Assembly (NCBI GenBank): GCA_944326315.1
Contig: CALVDP010000006.1
Coordinates: forward strand, 1-64,000
Direction: 5' to 3'
DNA length: 64,000 bases
Source: an uncultured Bacteroidales bacterium
GTDB lineage: Bacteria; Bacteroidota; Bacteroidia; Bacteroidales; UBA932
Each line of letters opens with the position of its first letter. Position 1 is the first letter of the stretch. The notes under the pieces are model-generated. The model ran no database searches. It worked only from the letters and a program-made list of their open reading frames with translations, and was not told the DNA's origin. Below, piece by piece: positions 43,114 through 53,331 of the stretch. A program made the translations under genes and the position numbers.

Positions 43114-43782
43114 ATGATACAGGTCAAAAGTTTTTGTTTCAATGATTTCAGGGAATGCTGTCCTGTCGCATGGGACGAGACGGGAGAATGCGTGATAATC
43201 GATCCGGGCTTCAAGTCTGACAGCGAGAAGGATGCATTGTACGGCTTCATCCGGGAGAAAGGGCTGAAGCCGGTCATGATACTCCTTACCCACGGACATT
43301 TCGACCATATCCTGGGCGTGGATGACTGTGCACGGAAATACGGAATACCGGTGTACATGCATCCTGCCGACAAGGTGACACTGGAAAGGAATGATTTCTT
43401 CGCCAGAGCCTTCGGCTTCACCATGCCTGAAATATCCGTAGGGACAACAGACATTGCGGACGGGGACATGATAAGGTTCGGCAATACGGAATTCGAGGTG
43501 CTCTACACACCTGGACATACTCCAGGCGGAGTCTGCTATCATGACAGGGCCGACAAGATACTTTTCAGCGGAGACACGCTCTTCGCCGGGACAATAGGAC
43601 GCACCGACCAGCCCGGAGGGGACTACGACAAGCTGATGGAAAGCATATTCACCAGACTGATGCCCCTTGACGGGGAAACAGTCATCATCCCGGGACACGG
43701 TCCTGTGACATCCGTGGCGGACGAAAGGGTCAAGAATCCGTTCCTGCAGCCTTTCAACCTTCCGGAAGACGATGAAGAATGA
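43114..43782 (+). CDS. Metallo-beta-lactamase-fold hydrolase (glyoxalase II-like)
   Basis: A 222-residue MBL-fold enzyme. Seen: metal motif [11 protein letters not shown], the histidine in [15 protein letters not shown], the aspartate in [16 protein letters not shown], and [14 protein letters not shown] for the last histidine. The pattern is that of hydroxyacylglutathione hydrolase-like proteins, common in bacteria without proven substrate. It lies 10 bp before uvrA, suggesting co-transcription. Its promoter seems to derive from an Rpn gene fragment (43003-43067). Confidence 0.9.
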   Translation: MIQVKSFCFNDFRECCPVAWDETGECVIIDPGFKSDSEKDALYGFIREKGLKPVMILLTHGHFDHILGVDDCARKYGIPVYMHPADKVTLERNDFFARAFGFTMPEISVGTTDIADGDMIRFGNTEFEVLYTPGHTPGGVCYHDRADKILFSGDTLFAGTIGRTDQPGGDYDKLMESIFTRLMPLDGETVIIPGHGPVTSVADERVKNPFLQPFNLPEDDEE

Positions 43783-43792
43783 GAGACGAAGA

Positions 43793-46588
43793 ATGAGCGG
43801 AAAGAAAGAATACATAGAAGTTCGCGGAGCCTGTTCCCACAATCTCAAGAATATTTCCCTGGATATTCCGAGAGACGAGTTTGTCGTCATAACAGGGCTC
43901 AGCGGAAGCGGCAAGTCATCACTTGCGTTCGATACGATATATGCGGAAGGACAGAGGCGGTACATGGACACATTGTCCACCTATGCCAAGCAGTTCATCG
44001 GAATACTGGGCAAGCCCGAAGTGGAAAGCATCACCGGACTCAGCCCTGTGATCGCCATAGAGCAGAAGACCACGGGGAACAACCCGAGATCCACGGTAGG
44101 TACAATAACGGAAATATACGACTTCCTCCGTCTGCTTTATGCCCGTGCGTCCAAGGCTTACTCGCCCGAGACAGGGAAAGAGATGGTAAGATACACGGAT
44201 GACCAGATAGTATCCCTGATCATGGAGCATTACCGCGGACGGAAATGCATACTGCTTGCGCCCCTGGTAAGAGGCCGCAAGGGACATTACAGGGAGCTTC
44301 TCGACCAGCTGAAAAGACGCGGATACACCCAGGCAAGGATAGATTCCTCCATCGTGGAGCTGAGCGGGGTGACCGCCCTCGACAGGTACAAGGCGCATTT
44401 CATAGAGCTGGTGGTGGACAAGCTCAAGCCCGATTCCAGGGACGAAAAGCGTATCCGCAATTCCGTAATGTCGGCTCTCAACATCGGGAAAGGGTCTCTT
44501 GCCGTGCTGGATATGGAGACATCCGAGATCAGGCATTTCTCGAAACACCTCGTATGTCCTGACACAGGCATATCCATAGCGGAACCGGCGCCACACTCAT
44601 TTTCGTTCAATTCGCCACAAGGGTACTGCCCTCACTGCAAGGGGCTCGGCATGATAGTGGACGTCAACATAGACAGCATCATACCTGACAGAAAAGTCTC
44701 CATCGCCGACGGAGGGATAATCCCTCTCGGCAAGATACGGGAAACCAAGAAATTCGACATCATAAGATCAATCGCGAGGAAATACAGTTTCTCCCTGTAC
44801 TCCCCTATCGAGGAAATTCCCGAAGAAGCCGTATCACTTATAATTTTCGGGTCTGACGAGCTTTTCAGGGTGGGCGAAGGCGCATCTTCCGAGATGGTGT
44901 CATTTCCCGGCATCACCGGTGACATAAGCGAGAAGATAGTCTGTCCTGTCTGCCACGGGACAAGGCTGAACGAGAACGCGGGATATTTCAAGATAGACGG
45001 GAAGACTATCTCGGAAGTATCGGCCATGGAAATATCAGACCTTGCCGTGTGGGTCTCGGAACTGGACGGCAAGCTCGGCAAGAGAGAAAGCATCATCGCA
45101 AGGGACATAATCAAGGAACTCAAGGACAGAATCTCATTCCTGGCTGATGTCGGCCTGGAATATCTGTCGCTCGACAGGGCCACCGCGTCCCTGTCCGGAG
45201 GTGAGAGCCAGAGGATAAGGCTGGCCACCCAGATAGGGTCCAAGCTGGTCAATGTCCTCTACATCCTCGACGAGCCGAGCATTGGACTGCACCAGAGGGA
45301 CAACAGGAAACTCATCTCCTCACTGAAAAAGCTGAGGGATGAAGGCAACTCCGTGATGGTGGTCGAACACGACGCCGAAACAATGGCCTCGGCGGACTGG
45401 CTTGTGGACGTCGGTCCCGGCGCCGGGGAGAACGGCGGCAAAATCTGCCTGAATGCCCCCGTGAGCTATGTCCTCGAAGGGAAAATGCCGGACAAGGAGA
45501 CCCTCGGACATATAATCTCGGGCAGTTCTGTCACGCTGGACTATCTGACAGGACGCAACAGCATACCTGTCCCGCAGCACAGGAGAATAGGGAACGGCAG
45601 CTTCATAGGCATACGCGGCGCCCGCGGCAACAATCTGAAAAACATCGACGTTGATTTCCCGCTCGGGATACTCATCGGCATCAGCGGAGTCAGCGGAAGC
45701 GGAAAGTCCTCGCTGATCAACGAGACGCTGATGCCCGTACTTAAAAACAAGTTCTACAACGCCAGAATGCAGGCTCTCCCGTGCGATGCGGTCACAGGGA
45801 TAGAGAATATAGACAAGCTGATAGAAATAGACCAGAGTCCGATAGGAAGGACCCCGAGAAGCAACCCGGCCACCTTCACCGGAGTGTTCAGCGATATCCG
45901 CCAGCTCTTCGAATCCACTCCAGACGCCAAGGTCAGAGGCTTCAAGGCGGGAAGATTCTCTTTCAATGTTCCAGGGGGCCGCTGTGAAGAATGCAAGGGA
46001 GCCGGCATCAAGGTGATAGAGATGAATTTCCTTCCTTCCGTCAATGTGGTGTGCAAGGAATGCCGTGGCAGAAGGTACAAGGAAGATACCCTGGCAGTCA
46101 AATACAAGAACAAGAACATCAACGATGTGCTGGAGATGTCCATCAGCGAGGCCTATGAATTCTTCAGCAATATTCCGTCCATTTCACTGAAGCTCAAGGC
46201 ACTGGTAGATGTAGGACTCGGATATGTCAGGCTCGGGCAGTCTGCCGTCACCCTTTCAGGAGGAGAAAGCCAGAGGATGAAACTGGCCGCGGAACTCGGG
46301 AGAAAGGGCACGGGGAACACTCTCTACATCCTTGACGAACCGACCACAGGGCTTCATTTCGAGGACATCAAAGTCTTGCTCGGTGTCATGCAGCAGCTTG
46401 TAGACCAGGGGAATACGGTAATAGTCATCGAACACAACCTTGACATTCTCAAGTCAGTGGACTATCTGTACGACATGGGACCGGAAGGAGGCCAGGCAGG
46501 AGGCCGCATAGTGGCGCGCGGCACACCTGAAGAGCTGGCGAAAAACCCGGATTCCGTGACAGGTCCGTATCTGGCAGAGATATTGTGA
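43793..46588 (+). CDS. uvrA: Excinuclease ABC subunit UvrA
   Basis: A 931-residue ATPase that finds bulky DNA damage for UvrB/UvrC repair. Seen: first Walker [15 protein letters not shown], first zinc-finger CPHCKGLG and CPVCHGTR, second Walker [15 protein letters not shown], second zinc finger CEECKGAG and [11 protein letters not shown] signatures [14 protein letters not shown] and [14 protein letters not shown]. The start ATG at 43793 ([12 protein letters not shown]) is preferred; an ATG at 43772 would overlap the hydrolase stop. Length is normal for UvrA. Confidence 0.95.
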   Translation: MSGKKEYIEVRGACSHNLKNISLDIPRDEFVVITGLSGSGKSSLAFDTIYAEGQRRYMDTLSTYAKQFIGILGKPEVESITGLSPVIAIEQKTTGNNPRSTVGTITEIYDFLRLLYARASKAYSPETGKEMVRYTDDQIVSLIMEHYRGRKCILLAPLVRGRKGHYRELLDQLKRRGYTQARIDSSIVELSGVTALDRYKAHFIELVVDKLKPDSRDEKRIRNSVMSALNIGKGSLAVLDMETSEIRHFSKHLVCPDTGISIAEPAPHSFSFNSPQGYCPHCKGLGMIVDVNIDSIIPDRKVSIADGGIIPLGKIRETKKFDIIRSIARKYSFSLYSPIEEIPEEAVSLIIFGSDELFRVGEGASSEMVSFPGITGDISEKIVCPVCHGTRLNENAGYFKIDGKTISEVSAMEISDLAVWVSELDGKLGKRESIIARDIIKELKDRISFLADVGLEYLSLDRATASLSGGESQRIRLATQIGSKLVNVLYILDEPSIGLHQRDNRKLISSLKKLRDEGNSVMVVEHDAETMASADWLVDVGPGAGENGGKICLNAPVSYVLEGKMPDKETLGHIISGSSVTLDYLTGRNSIPVPQHRRIGNGSFIGIRGARGNNLKNIDVDFPLGILIGISGVSGSGKSSLINETLMPVLKNKFYNARMQALPCDAVTGIENIDKLIEIDQSPIGRTPRSNPATFTGVFSDIRQLFESTPDAKVRGFKAGRFSFNVPGGRCEECKGAGIKVIEMNFLPSVNVVCKECRGRRYKEDTLAVKYKNKNINDVLEMSISEAYEFFSNIPSISLKLKALVDVGLGYVRLGQSAVTLSGGESQRMKLAAELGRKGTGNTLYILDEPTTGLHFEDIKVLLGVMQQLVDQGNTVIVIEHNLDILKSVDYLYDMGPEGGQAGGRIVARGTPEELAKNPDSVTGPYLAEIL

Positions 46589-46652
46589 CATACCTCCAGG
46601 CCGGCACACCGGTCCGGCAGGAATACAGGAAGAAGAATTTGAATTGCAGAAA

Positions 46653-48368
46653 ATGGAAGAGACACGTATTTACTGTGAAAACGACGGCAGATATCACAAG
46701 GTGGAGACAGGCACACAGCTCGGAGAAATTTCCGCGCAGCTGTGCAATACCGTGACAGACGAGAAATCAGGCATTGTGCTGCCGGTACTCGCCGCTCTTG
46801 TGGACCACCAGCTGAAAGAACTGGAATTCAAGGTCATGATGCCGCACAAGGTAGAGTTTATCGGCTACAATCATCCGGACGGGCGGAGGACTTATATCAG
46901 GTCGTTGTGCTTCGTGCTCCAGCATGCTGCCAGAGACCTGTATCCTGACAAGACCCTGCATATAGAATATTCTCTTCCCAGCGGGCTGTATTGTGAAATG
47001 AGGGAACAGAAGTCCAATGAAGACGGCATACTTCCGGTTCATTTTCTCACTGACGACGAGATAGAAAGAATCAAGGAACGCATGCAGGAGATCATTGCCG
47101 CCGACCTGCGCTTCCACAAGGTCAAGATGACCGCCGGGGAGGCAGTGAAACTATTCTGCGAGAACAGCCAGCCGGACAAGGCAAGCCTGCTGGAATCCCT
47201 TGGCAAGTTCAATTACAGCGTATATTTCCTCGGAGGAGAAGTGGATACTTTCTACGGACCGCTTGTCCCGTCCACAGGGTATCTGAAGATATTCGATATC
47301 GTGGGCTTCAACAACGGCTTCTGCCTGCAGTTCCCGGAAGAAGGCAAGACAAGCAAGGTCACACCGCTGAAAAGGCAGTCGAAACTGGCAGCGACATTGC
47401 AGGAATACGCCCGCTGGTGTGAAATCACGGGGGTAAAGGGAGTAGGGACCCTGAACAAGGTGATCTCAGAAGGCAATGCAGTGCAGCTCATCAACATAGC
47501 CGAGGCACTTCATGAAAGGAAATACGCGGATATCGCCGACATGATATACGAGAGGAGAGACCGGACAAGGATAATCATGATTGCCGGACCTTCAAGCAGC
47601 GGCAAGACTTCAAGTTCCAAGAGGCTTGCCATACAATGCAAGGTGCTTGGACTCAACCCCAAAGTAATAGAACTGGACAATTACTTCGTAGACAGGGAGT
47701 TCACGCCGAAAGACGAAAACGGTGAATATGACTTCGAATCCCTCCACGCCATGGACCTGGACTTCCTCAACTCCCAGCTGAATGACCTTATAGCGGGCAA
47801 GACCGTGGAAATCCCGTATTTCAATTTCAAGACAGGCAAGAGGGAATCAAGAGGAGACATGATGCATCTTGACGACAACGACATCCTCATCATGGAAGGC
47901 ATCCATGCCCTGAATCCGGAGATGACCTCATCCGTGGACAATTCAAGGATATTCAGGGTGTATGCATCGGCGCTGACATCTCTCGCCCTGGACGAGAACA
48001 ACAACATATCCACTTCGGACAACAGGCTCATACGCAGAATAGTACGTGACAACAGGGTGCGCGGGGTCACGCCGGAGGAGACAATCATGAGATGGCACAG
48101 TGTCCGCCGCGGGGAAAACCGCAACATATTCCCCTTCCAGGAAAACGCCGATGCCGCATTCAACTCCGCACTAATATTCGAGCTGCCCCTGCTCAAATAC
48201 TATGCTGAGCCACTGCTCCGCAGGATAGCGCCTAATTCACCCGCATATACGGAAGCCATCAGGCTGCTGAAATTCCTGGACTACATAGTAGCCCTCTCCC
48301 CGTCCGAAATCGAAGCTGTCCCTCCGACTTCCATCATGAGAGAATTCATCGGAGGGCAGATGCTGTAA
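46653..48368 (+). CDS. Nucleoside kinase with ThrRS-like N-terminus (uridine kinase-like)
   Basis: A 571-residue protein with two parts. The first 300 residues contain a TGS-like start (IYCENDGRYHKVETGTQLGEI) and a segment resembling the second additional domain of threonyl-tRNA synthetase (EFIGYNHPDGRRTYIRSLCF). The C-terminal half is a uridine-kinase/phosphoribulokinase-type P-loop domain: MIAGPSSSGKTSSSKRLAIQ, then VIELDNYFVDREFTP and the DDNDILIMEGIHALNP lid. Such fused proteins are common in Bacteroidota and Firmicutes. The natural substrate is not established. The ATG at 46653 is chosen over an upstream TTG. Confidence 0.85.
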   Translation: MEETRIYCENDGRYHKVETGTQLGEISAQLCNTVTDEKSGIVLPVLAALVDHQLKELEFKVMMPHKVEFIGYNHPDGRRTYIRSLCFVLQHAARDLYPDKTLHIEYSLPSGLYCEMREQKSNEDGILPVHFLTDDEIERIKERMQEIIAADLRFHKVKMTAGEAVKLFCENSQPDKASLLESLGKFNYSVYFLGGEVDTFYGPLVPSTGYLKIFDIVGFNNGFCLQFPEEGKTSKVTPLKRQSKLAATLQEYARWCEITGVKGVGTLNKVISEGNAVQLINIAEALHERKYADIADMIYERRDRTRIIMIAGPSSSGKTSSSKRLAIQCKVLGLNPKVIELDNYFVDREFTPKDENGEYDFESLHAMDLDFLNSQLNDLIAGKTVEIPYFNFKTGKRESRGDMMHLDDNDILIMEGIHALNPEMTSSVDNSRIFRVYASALTSLALDENNNISTSDNRLIRRIVRDNRVRGVTPEETIMRWHSVRRGENRNIFPFQENADAAFNSALIFELPLLKYYAEPLLRRIAPNSPAYTEAIRLLKFLDYIVALSPSEIEAVPPTSIMREFIGGQML

Positions 48369-48381
48369 TCCGTGAGCGGCA

Positions 48382-49362
48382 CTAACTCTTGCCGAACAGA
48401 TCCTTGATACTGCCGAGAGAGCCGAGCATTGACGACGCCTCATACGGCAGATAGACCGTCTTGTTGTCCTTGCCGCTGACCATCTCCTTGAGAGTGTCGA
48501 TATATTTGATGGCAAGCATATATGCGGCAGGATCGGACTTCGTACCCTTGATGGCGTCAGCTATCTTCTCTATGGCCGCAGCTTCCGCCTCCGCCTGGAG
48601 GATCTTGGCCCTGGCCTCGCCTTCTGCCATGAGTATCTGGGATTCCTTGTCCGCCATGGCCTTGTTGATCTGGGATTCTTTCTCACCTTCCGACTGGAGG
48701 ATTGCGGATGTCTTCTCACCTTCGGCCTTCAGGATCTTGGCCCGTCTTTCCCTCTCGGCCTGCATTTGCTGCTCCATGGCATCGCGCACGCTTTCAGGAG
48801 GGGTGATGTCCTGCAGTTCCACCCTGTTGACCTTCACACCCCATTTGTTGGATGCCTCGTCAAGCACGGCGCGCAGTTTCGAATTGATGGTGTCCCTGGA
48901 TGTCAGTGTCTCGTCAAGCTCCAGTTCCCCGATCACATTCCTCAAGGTCGTCTGCGTAAGCTTCTCGATGGCATTCGGAAGATTGTCAATCTCATAGACA
49001 GACTTGAAAGGGTCAGTGATCTGGAAATAAAGCAGGGCGTTGATGCGCGTCGTGACATTGTCCTTGGTAATGACGCTCTGCTCAGGGAAATCATAGACCT
49101 GCTCTCTGAGGTCTATCCTGTCAGACATCCTTACCATCACCCTGTTCTCCCCGTCGAAGCCTTCCCTGACAAACCTGACATATATCCTGCGCGGCTTGTC
49201 GATGATCGGCCAGATGATATTGATGCCGGAAGGAAGGGTGGAATGGTACTTGCCGAGGCGCTCTATGACCTTGGTCTCCCCCTGCTGAATGATTTTCAAT
49301 CCTGTAAGCGCGAAGATGATCGCGATTAGGGCGATAAGCCCGACGATGATCAATGGTCCCAT
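48382..49362 (-). CDS. SPFH/Band 7 membrane protein
   Basis: A 326-residue protein: N-terminal membrane anchor (PLIIVGLIALIAIIFALTG), the SPFH/Band 7 domain with IIQQGETKVIERLGKYHSTL, NVTTRINALLYFQITDPFKSVY, and LDETLTSRDTINSKLRAVLDEASNKWGVKVNRVELQDITPP, then an alanine-glutamate coiled-coil (KAMADKESQILMAEGEARAKI) and a short C-terminus. Resembles QmcA/stomatin. It follows NfeD by 18 bp, the classic SPFH-NfeD pair; such complexes order membrane microdomains and may regulate membrane proteases. Confidence 0.92.
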   Translation of the reverse strand: MGPLIIVGLIALIAIIFALTGLKIIQQGETKVIERLGKYHSTLPSGINIIWPIIDKPRRIYVRFVREGFDGENRVMVRMSDRIDLREQVYDFPEQSVITKDNVTTRINALLYFQITDPFKSVYEIDNLPNAIEKLTQTTLRNVIGELELDETLTSRDTINSKLRAVLDEASNKWGVKVNRVELQDITPPESVRDAMEQQMQAERERRAKILKAEGEKTSAILQSEGEKESQINKAMADKESQILMAEGEARAKILQAEAEAAAIEKIADAIKGTKSDPAAYMLAIKYIDTLKEMVSGKDNKTVYLPYEASSMLGSLGSIKDLFGKS

Positions 49363-49380
49363 TATGCTATGTAGTTTTGG

Positions 49381-49815
49381 TTATTTGCGGATGACTTTCA
49401 ATATCACGCTGTCCACATCGAGAATCGTGACTTTCTCCCCTTTGTCTATGACTGTCCCGTCGACTGATACAGCCTTCCAGTCATCACCGTCGACAGCCAC
49501 CCTTCCCGAATTGTCCGCCGCCGATATACGCTCAGAGACCACGGCCTCCCTGCCTTTCAACGCCTGGATACCGCTCTCCCGACCGCCGTTCCCTTTACGG
49601 AACGCCTTGAGCAGCAACGGTCTCACAAATACGAAAGAGACCAGGGTCACTGCAGAGAACCATATCAGCTGGCCTTCAAGACCTGCCTGACATGCAGATG
49701 CCACTGCAGCCGCCACAGCTCCGAGCGCAAGGCAGAATACCGCAAAACCTTGGGTGAATATCTCCACGATGACCAGAATGAGGGCGGCGATGACCCATAT
49801 ATGCCAGATTTCCAT
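49381..49815 (-). CDS. NfeD-family protein
   Basis: A 144-residue protein: MEIWHIWVIAALILVIVEIF starts a set of three or so membrane helices, then a soluble C-terminal OB-fold (GREAVVSERISAADNSGRVAV, then DDWKAV and VTILDVDSVILKV). Paired with the SPFH gene. The ATG at 49815 is preferred and a -7 box TAAATTTG (49855-49862, minus) lies 40 bp upstream. The upstream frame continues into the promoter. The short form lacks the ClpP-like protease domain. Confidence 0.88.
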   Translation of the reverse strand: MEIWHIWVIAALILVIVEIFTQGFAVFCLALGAVAAAVASACQAGLEGQLIWFSAVTLVSFVFVRPLLLKAFRKGNGGRESGIQALKGREAVVSERISAADNSGRVAVDGDDWKAVSVDGTVIDKGEKVTILDVDSVILKVIRK

Positions 49816-49854
49816 ACAGCTGTGAATTTTCTCAGAATAACACTTAATATTTCT

Positions 49855-49862
49855 CAAATTTA
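49855..49862 (-). promoter_or_regulatory. Putative -7 box of the NfeD-SPFH operon
   Basis: The minus strand reads TAAATTTG (TAnnTTTG). It lies in the 138-bp divergent gap to the sulfatase gene, where no clear plus-strand promoter was seen. Confidence 0.5.
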
Positions 49863-49953
49863 ACAATTTTAAGAAGCATATCATACAGGAAAAAGGAATT
49901 TTCCGAAAATTTTGTCTAATTTTATTGAATTATTGAACCAACACCCGATTATT

Positions 49954-51477
49954 ATGAAAAACAAACAATTACTACTTCTACCAGTGGCCGGTGCGGGACT
50001 GATGGCATGCGGGACTGAACCTGCGGAAATACAGAAACCGAACATCCTGCTGATTGTGGCGGACGACCTCGGGCTGGGGGACGTAAGCGCCTATGGAAGC
50101 CGTACCATATCCACGCCGAACATAGATTCACTGGCATCAGACGGCATAAGGTTCACGAACGGCTATGCCACTTCCGCCACATCGACGCCAAGCAGATACG
50201 CCATGTTCACAGGACAGTATCCGTGGAGGAACGCTGATGCCAAAATCCTCCCTGGAGACGCGCCGCTTCTGATTCCGACAGACATGCCTACATTGCCGAA
50301 AATGATGCAGGAAGCCGGATACGCCACAGCCGCCATCGGGAAATGGCATCTGGGAATGGGCGACGGCAATACGAACTGGAACAAGCCTATAAGCCCGAGT
50401 GCCAATACCGTAGGCTTCGACTACACCTGCCTGATCGCGGCGACAAATGACAGGGTGCCGACTGTATATGTGGAGGACGGTCTTGTGGAAGGCCTTAATC
50501 CTGAAGATCCCATCTATGTGGACTACAACAAGAACTTCGACGGGGAACCTACCGCGCTGACGAACCCGGAAATGCTGAAGATGAACTGGTCAGTGGGACA
50601 CAACTGCTCTATCGTGAACGGAATTCCACGTATCGGATACATGAAGGGCGGCAAGGCAGCAAGATGGGTGGATGAAGACATGGCGGACTATTTCGTGAAG
50701 AAAGTGAAGGACTGGACAGCCAGCCTGTCAGGCGACAAGCCGTTCTTCCTGTACTACGGACTGCACGAGCCTCATGTGCCGCGTGCGCCTCACCAGAGAT
50801 TTGTAGGAAGCACGGGACTCGGGCCGCGCGGTGACGCCGTAGCCGAAGCCGACTGGTGCGTAGGCGAGGTCCTCTCCTATCTGGAGGACAAGGGACTTCT
50901 GGAAAATACCATTGTCATCTTCACCAGTGACAACGGACCTGTCCTCAATGACGGATATGACGACATGGCGGAAGAGATGCGCAGCCATCATGACCCGATG
51001 AACGGGACCCGCGGCGGAAAATACAGCCTGTTCGACGGAGGTACTCACATACCGTTAATCATATACTGGAACGGGCACATCACCCCAGCAGTCTCCGATG
51101 CTCTCGTGTGTCAGATGGACCTTTTCGCAAGCCTTGGTGAACTTATCGGAGGAAATGTACCTGAAGGACTCGACAGCAGGAACACGCTTGATGCGTTCCT
51201 GGGAAAATCAGCGGAAGGCAGGAAGAATCTCATCCACGAGGCGGAAGGCAGGCTTGCCCTGAGAGAGGGTGACTACACCATGATCCCTCCGTACGACGGT
51301 CCTGAACGGAATTACTCCCTGAACGAGCTCGGCAACCTTCCGGACTACGCGCTCTTCAACATGAAGGAAGACCCTGCGCAGCTGAAAGACATTTCCGCAG
51401 AAGAGCCGGAAAGGCTTGAAGCCATGAAGGAAGAGTTCTCGGAGATCACGGGAAGGCAGATTTCCGCGGCAAAATAA
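49954..51477 (+). CDS. S1-family sulfatase lipoprotein (serine type)
   Basis: A 507-residue sulfatase that removes sulfate esters from glycans. Seen: lipoprotein signal MKNKQLLLLPVAGAGLMAC, metal aspartates in ILLIVADDLGLGD, the activation motif STPSR (serine about residue 77, so it needs an anaerobic maturase to form formylglycine), GKWHLGMGDGN, and FFLYYGLHEPHVPRAPHQRF. A late EAEGRLALREGDY is typical. It stands 8 bp before ftcD. No maturase gene lies in the window. Substrate is unknown. The start at 49954 is set by the signal peptide. Confidence 0.92.
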   Translation: MKNKQLLLLPVAGAGLMACGTEPAEIQKPNILLIVADDLGLGDVSAYGSRTISTPNIDSLASDGIRFTNGYATSATSTPSRYAMFTGQYPWRNADAKILPGDAPLLIPTDMPTLPKMMQEAGYATAAIGKWHLGMGDGNTNWNKPISPSANTVGFDYTCLIAATNDRVPTVYVEDGLVEGLNPEDPIYVDYNKNFDGEPTALTNPEMLKMNWSVGHNCSIVNGIPRIGYMKGGKAARWVDEDMADYFVKKVKDWTASLSGDKPFFLYYGLHEPHVPRAPHQRFVGSTGLGPRGDAVAEADWCVGEVLSYLEDKGLLENTIVIFTSDNGPVLNDGYDDMAEEMRSHHDPMNGTRGGKYSLFDGGTHIPLIIYWNGHITPAVSDALVCQMDLFASLGELIGGNVPEGLDSRNTLDAFLGKSAEGRKNLIHEAEGRLALREGDYTMIPPYDGPERNYSLNELGNLPDYALFNMKEDPAQLKDISAEEPERLEAMKEEFSEITGRQISAAK

Positions 51478-51485
51478 GCGGCAAT

Positions 51486-52505
51486 ATGGAAGAGCAGACA
51501 GTAGAGTGCGTCCCCAATTTCAGCGAAGGCAGAGACAAGAGGAAAATCAGGCAAATCGCCGACAGCATATCCGGGGTGTCCGGGATAAGGCTCCTGGACA
51601 TAAGCTCCGGAGAAGCGGCGAACAGAACCGTAGTCACATTCTCAGGGACTCCTGAAGCTGTGGCGGAGGCAGCATTCGCCGGAGTGAAGAAAGCGGCGGA
51701 AGTCATAGACATGCGTGTGCAGAAAGGTACGCATCCGCGTATCGGTGCCACTGATGTCCTGCCCTTTGTCCCTGTGTCAGGCATAAGCCTGGAAGAATGT
51801 GCGGAAATGGCACGTGGCATGGCCTGGGAGATATACGACAGGCTCGGAATACCTTGCTACTGCTATGAAGCCGCAGCCCTGAGACCGGAAAGGAAAAGGC
51901 TGGAGGTATGCCGGCAAGGTGAATACGAGGCCCTGGCCGCAAAAATGGCGGATCCCTCTCTCCGCCCGGACTTCAGTCCAGGCACATTCACGCAGACTGC
52001 CGCCAGAGCCGGAGCCACGGTAGTCGGGGCCAGGAATTTCCTCATAGCAGTGAACTTCAACCTCGACAGCACATCGGCAGACATCGCCTCGGAAATAGCG
52101 AAAGACGTAAGGGAGAGCGGACGGACTGTCACCCTGCAGGACGGGACCAGGGTCCGCAAGGCAGGCACACTTCCCGGCTGCAAGGCCATAGGATGGTATA
52201 TAGACGAATACGGCATAGCCCAGGTATCCATGAATATCACAGACACAGGCAAGGTCCCGCTCCACAAGGCATTCACTGAAGTCTGCAGGGCTGCAGCGGC
52301 ACGCGGGGTGAAAGTCACAGGAACAGAAATCATCGGGCTGGTCCCGAGGAAATGCCTGACAGATGCAGGAAGATACTTCCTCGATGAAGGGATTCCTCTC
52401 CGGGACAAGGATGAAGTGACGGAAAGCGGACTGATGGAAGCCGCCGTACGGGCAATGCGTCTGGATGAACTCGGGCCTTTCGACCTGTCAAGGAGACTTA
52501 TCTGA
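51486..52505 (+). CDS. ftcD: Glutamate formimidoyltransferase
   Basis: A 339-residue enzyme that moves the formimino group of N-formimidoyl-glutamate to tetrahydrofolate, late in histidine breakdown. Seen: EECVPNFSEGRD-like start (VECVPNFSEGRDKRKIRQI), HPRIGATDVLPFVPVSG with the catalytic-site histidine, ARAGATVVGARNFLIAVNFNL, and QVSMNITDTGKVPLHKAFTEV. Only the transferase half is present; there is no cyclodeaminase. Other hut genes are not nearby. It begins 8 bp after the sulfatase stop, probably as a passenger in the same transcript. Confidence 0.92.
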   Translation: MEEQTVECVPNFSEGRDKRKIRQIADSISGVSGIRLLDISSGEAANRTVVTFSGTPEAVAEAAFAGVKKAAEVIDMRVQKGTHPRIGATDVLPFVPVSGISLEECAEMARGMAWEIYDRLGIPCYCYEAAALRPERKRLEVCRQGEYEALAAKMADPSLRPDFSPGTFTQTAARAGATVVGARNFLIAVNFNLDSTSADIASEIAKDVRESGRTVTLQDGTRVRKAGTLPGCKAIGWYIDEYGIAQVSMNITDTGKVPLHKAFTEVCRAAAARGVKVTGTEIIGLVPRKCLTDAGRYFLDEGIPLRDKDEVTESGLMEAAVRAMRLDELGPFDLSRRLI

Positions 52506-52517
52506 AAATCAGCCCGG

Positions 52518-53330
52518 TCATTTGGCGCTGAGACGCCAGGCCCTGATATAGAACGGCACTCTGGACGGGTGTCTGAACAGATTGTGGAAAAGGAAGTACA
52601 GCTTGGACAGCATGTATTGTGCGTGAGAGAAATGCCGTCTGAAGAAGATCCTGTTGGCTTTCTGCACCATCACTTCCCGGTCGAGACTCTCCCAGACAGA
52701 TGAAGTGCTGCCGCCGCCAAGATGGAAAATACGTGTGCCGGTCTCTCTTACAGGGATGCGGTGTTTCCAGAATTCGTAGAACAGATCCAGGTCCTCAGCG
52801 AAAAGGAAATAATCCTCGCACCAGCCGCCTGCCTTATGGAAATTGTCGGAGGAAACGATCACGGAAGCCCCTTTGTACCAATATCTTGCCTTCGGCGATC
52901 CCATATTCCACAGCAAGATATCCCTAAGCAGAGGCAGTGGCATCCTGTCATTTTCCAGCGAACCGTCCCTGTTTACAAGAGGATTGACATACACGGCTTC
53001 ATCGTGCATTAATGCCTCCCGGTAATCTTCTGTGATTCCCCCTGCAAGCTCCGTGTCCGGATTCAGAAAATGGAAAATCCGTCCGGAAGCCTTTGACGCG
53101 GCAATATTGTTCGCCTTCGAGAAACCGAGATTGTCTGCGAGCCTTATCAGATGGAAGCGGCTGTCCGCCCAGAACTCCTCACATCTGGCCACGGAATCAT
53201 CCGAAGAGCAGTTGTCAGCCACCAGGACTTCATATCCGATGTCCGTATTGCTTTCAATGCTTTTCAGGCAATTATACAACAGGGATCCCGTATTGTAGTT
53301 TACGATTATTATGGATACCTCCGGTTTCAT
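52518..53330 (-). CDS. Glycosyltransferase family 2
   Basis: A 270-residue GT-A fold enzyme: VSIIIVNYNTGSLLYNCLKS, EVLVADNCSSDDSV, then GRIFHFLNPDTEL (DxD-like) and GGWCEDYFLFAEDLDLFYEF. Resembles rhamnosyl- or N-acetylglucosaminyl-transferases that build surface polysaccharides. Follows the flippase by one base gap on the minus strand in a GT4-flippase-GT2 unit. Donor and acceptor are unknown. Confidence 0.9.
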   Translation of the reverse strand: MKPEVSIIIVNYNTGSLLYNCLKSIESNTDIGYEVLVADNCSSDDSVARCEEFWADSRFHLIRLADNLGFSKANNIAASKASGRIFHFLNPDTELAGGITEDYREALMHDEAVYVNPLVNRDGSLENDRMPLPLLRDILLWNMGSPKARYWYKGASVIVSSDNFHKAGGWCEDYFLFAEDLDLFYEFWKHRIPVRETGTRIFHLGGGSTSSVWESLDREVMVQKANRIFFRRHFSHAQYMLSKLYFLFHNLFRHPSRVPFYIRAWRLSAK

Positions 53331-53331
53331 G

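Noticed and set aside
42982..43980. Minus-strand frame of 332 codons opposite the MBL hydrolase
   Set aside because: Antisense shadow of the hydrolase and of the 5' end of uvrA; no family signature.
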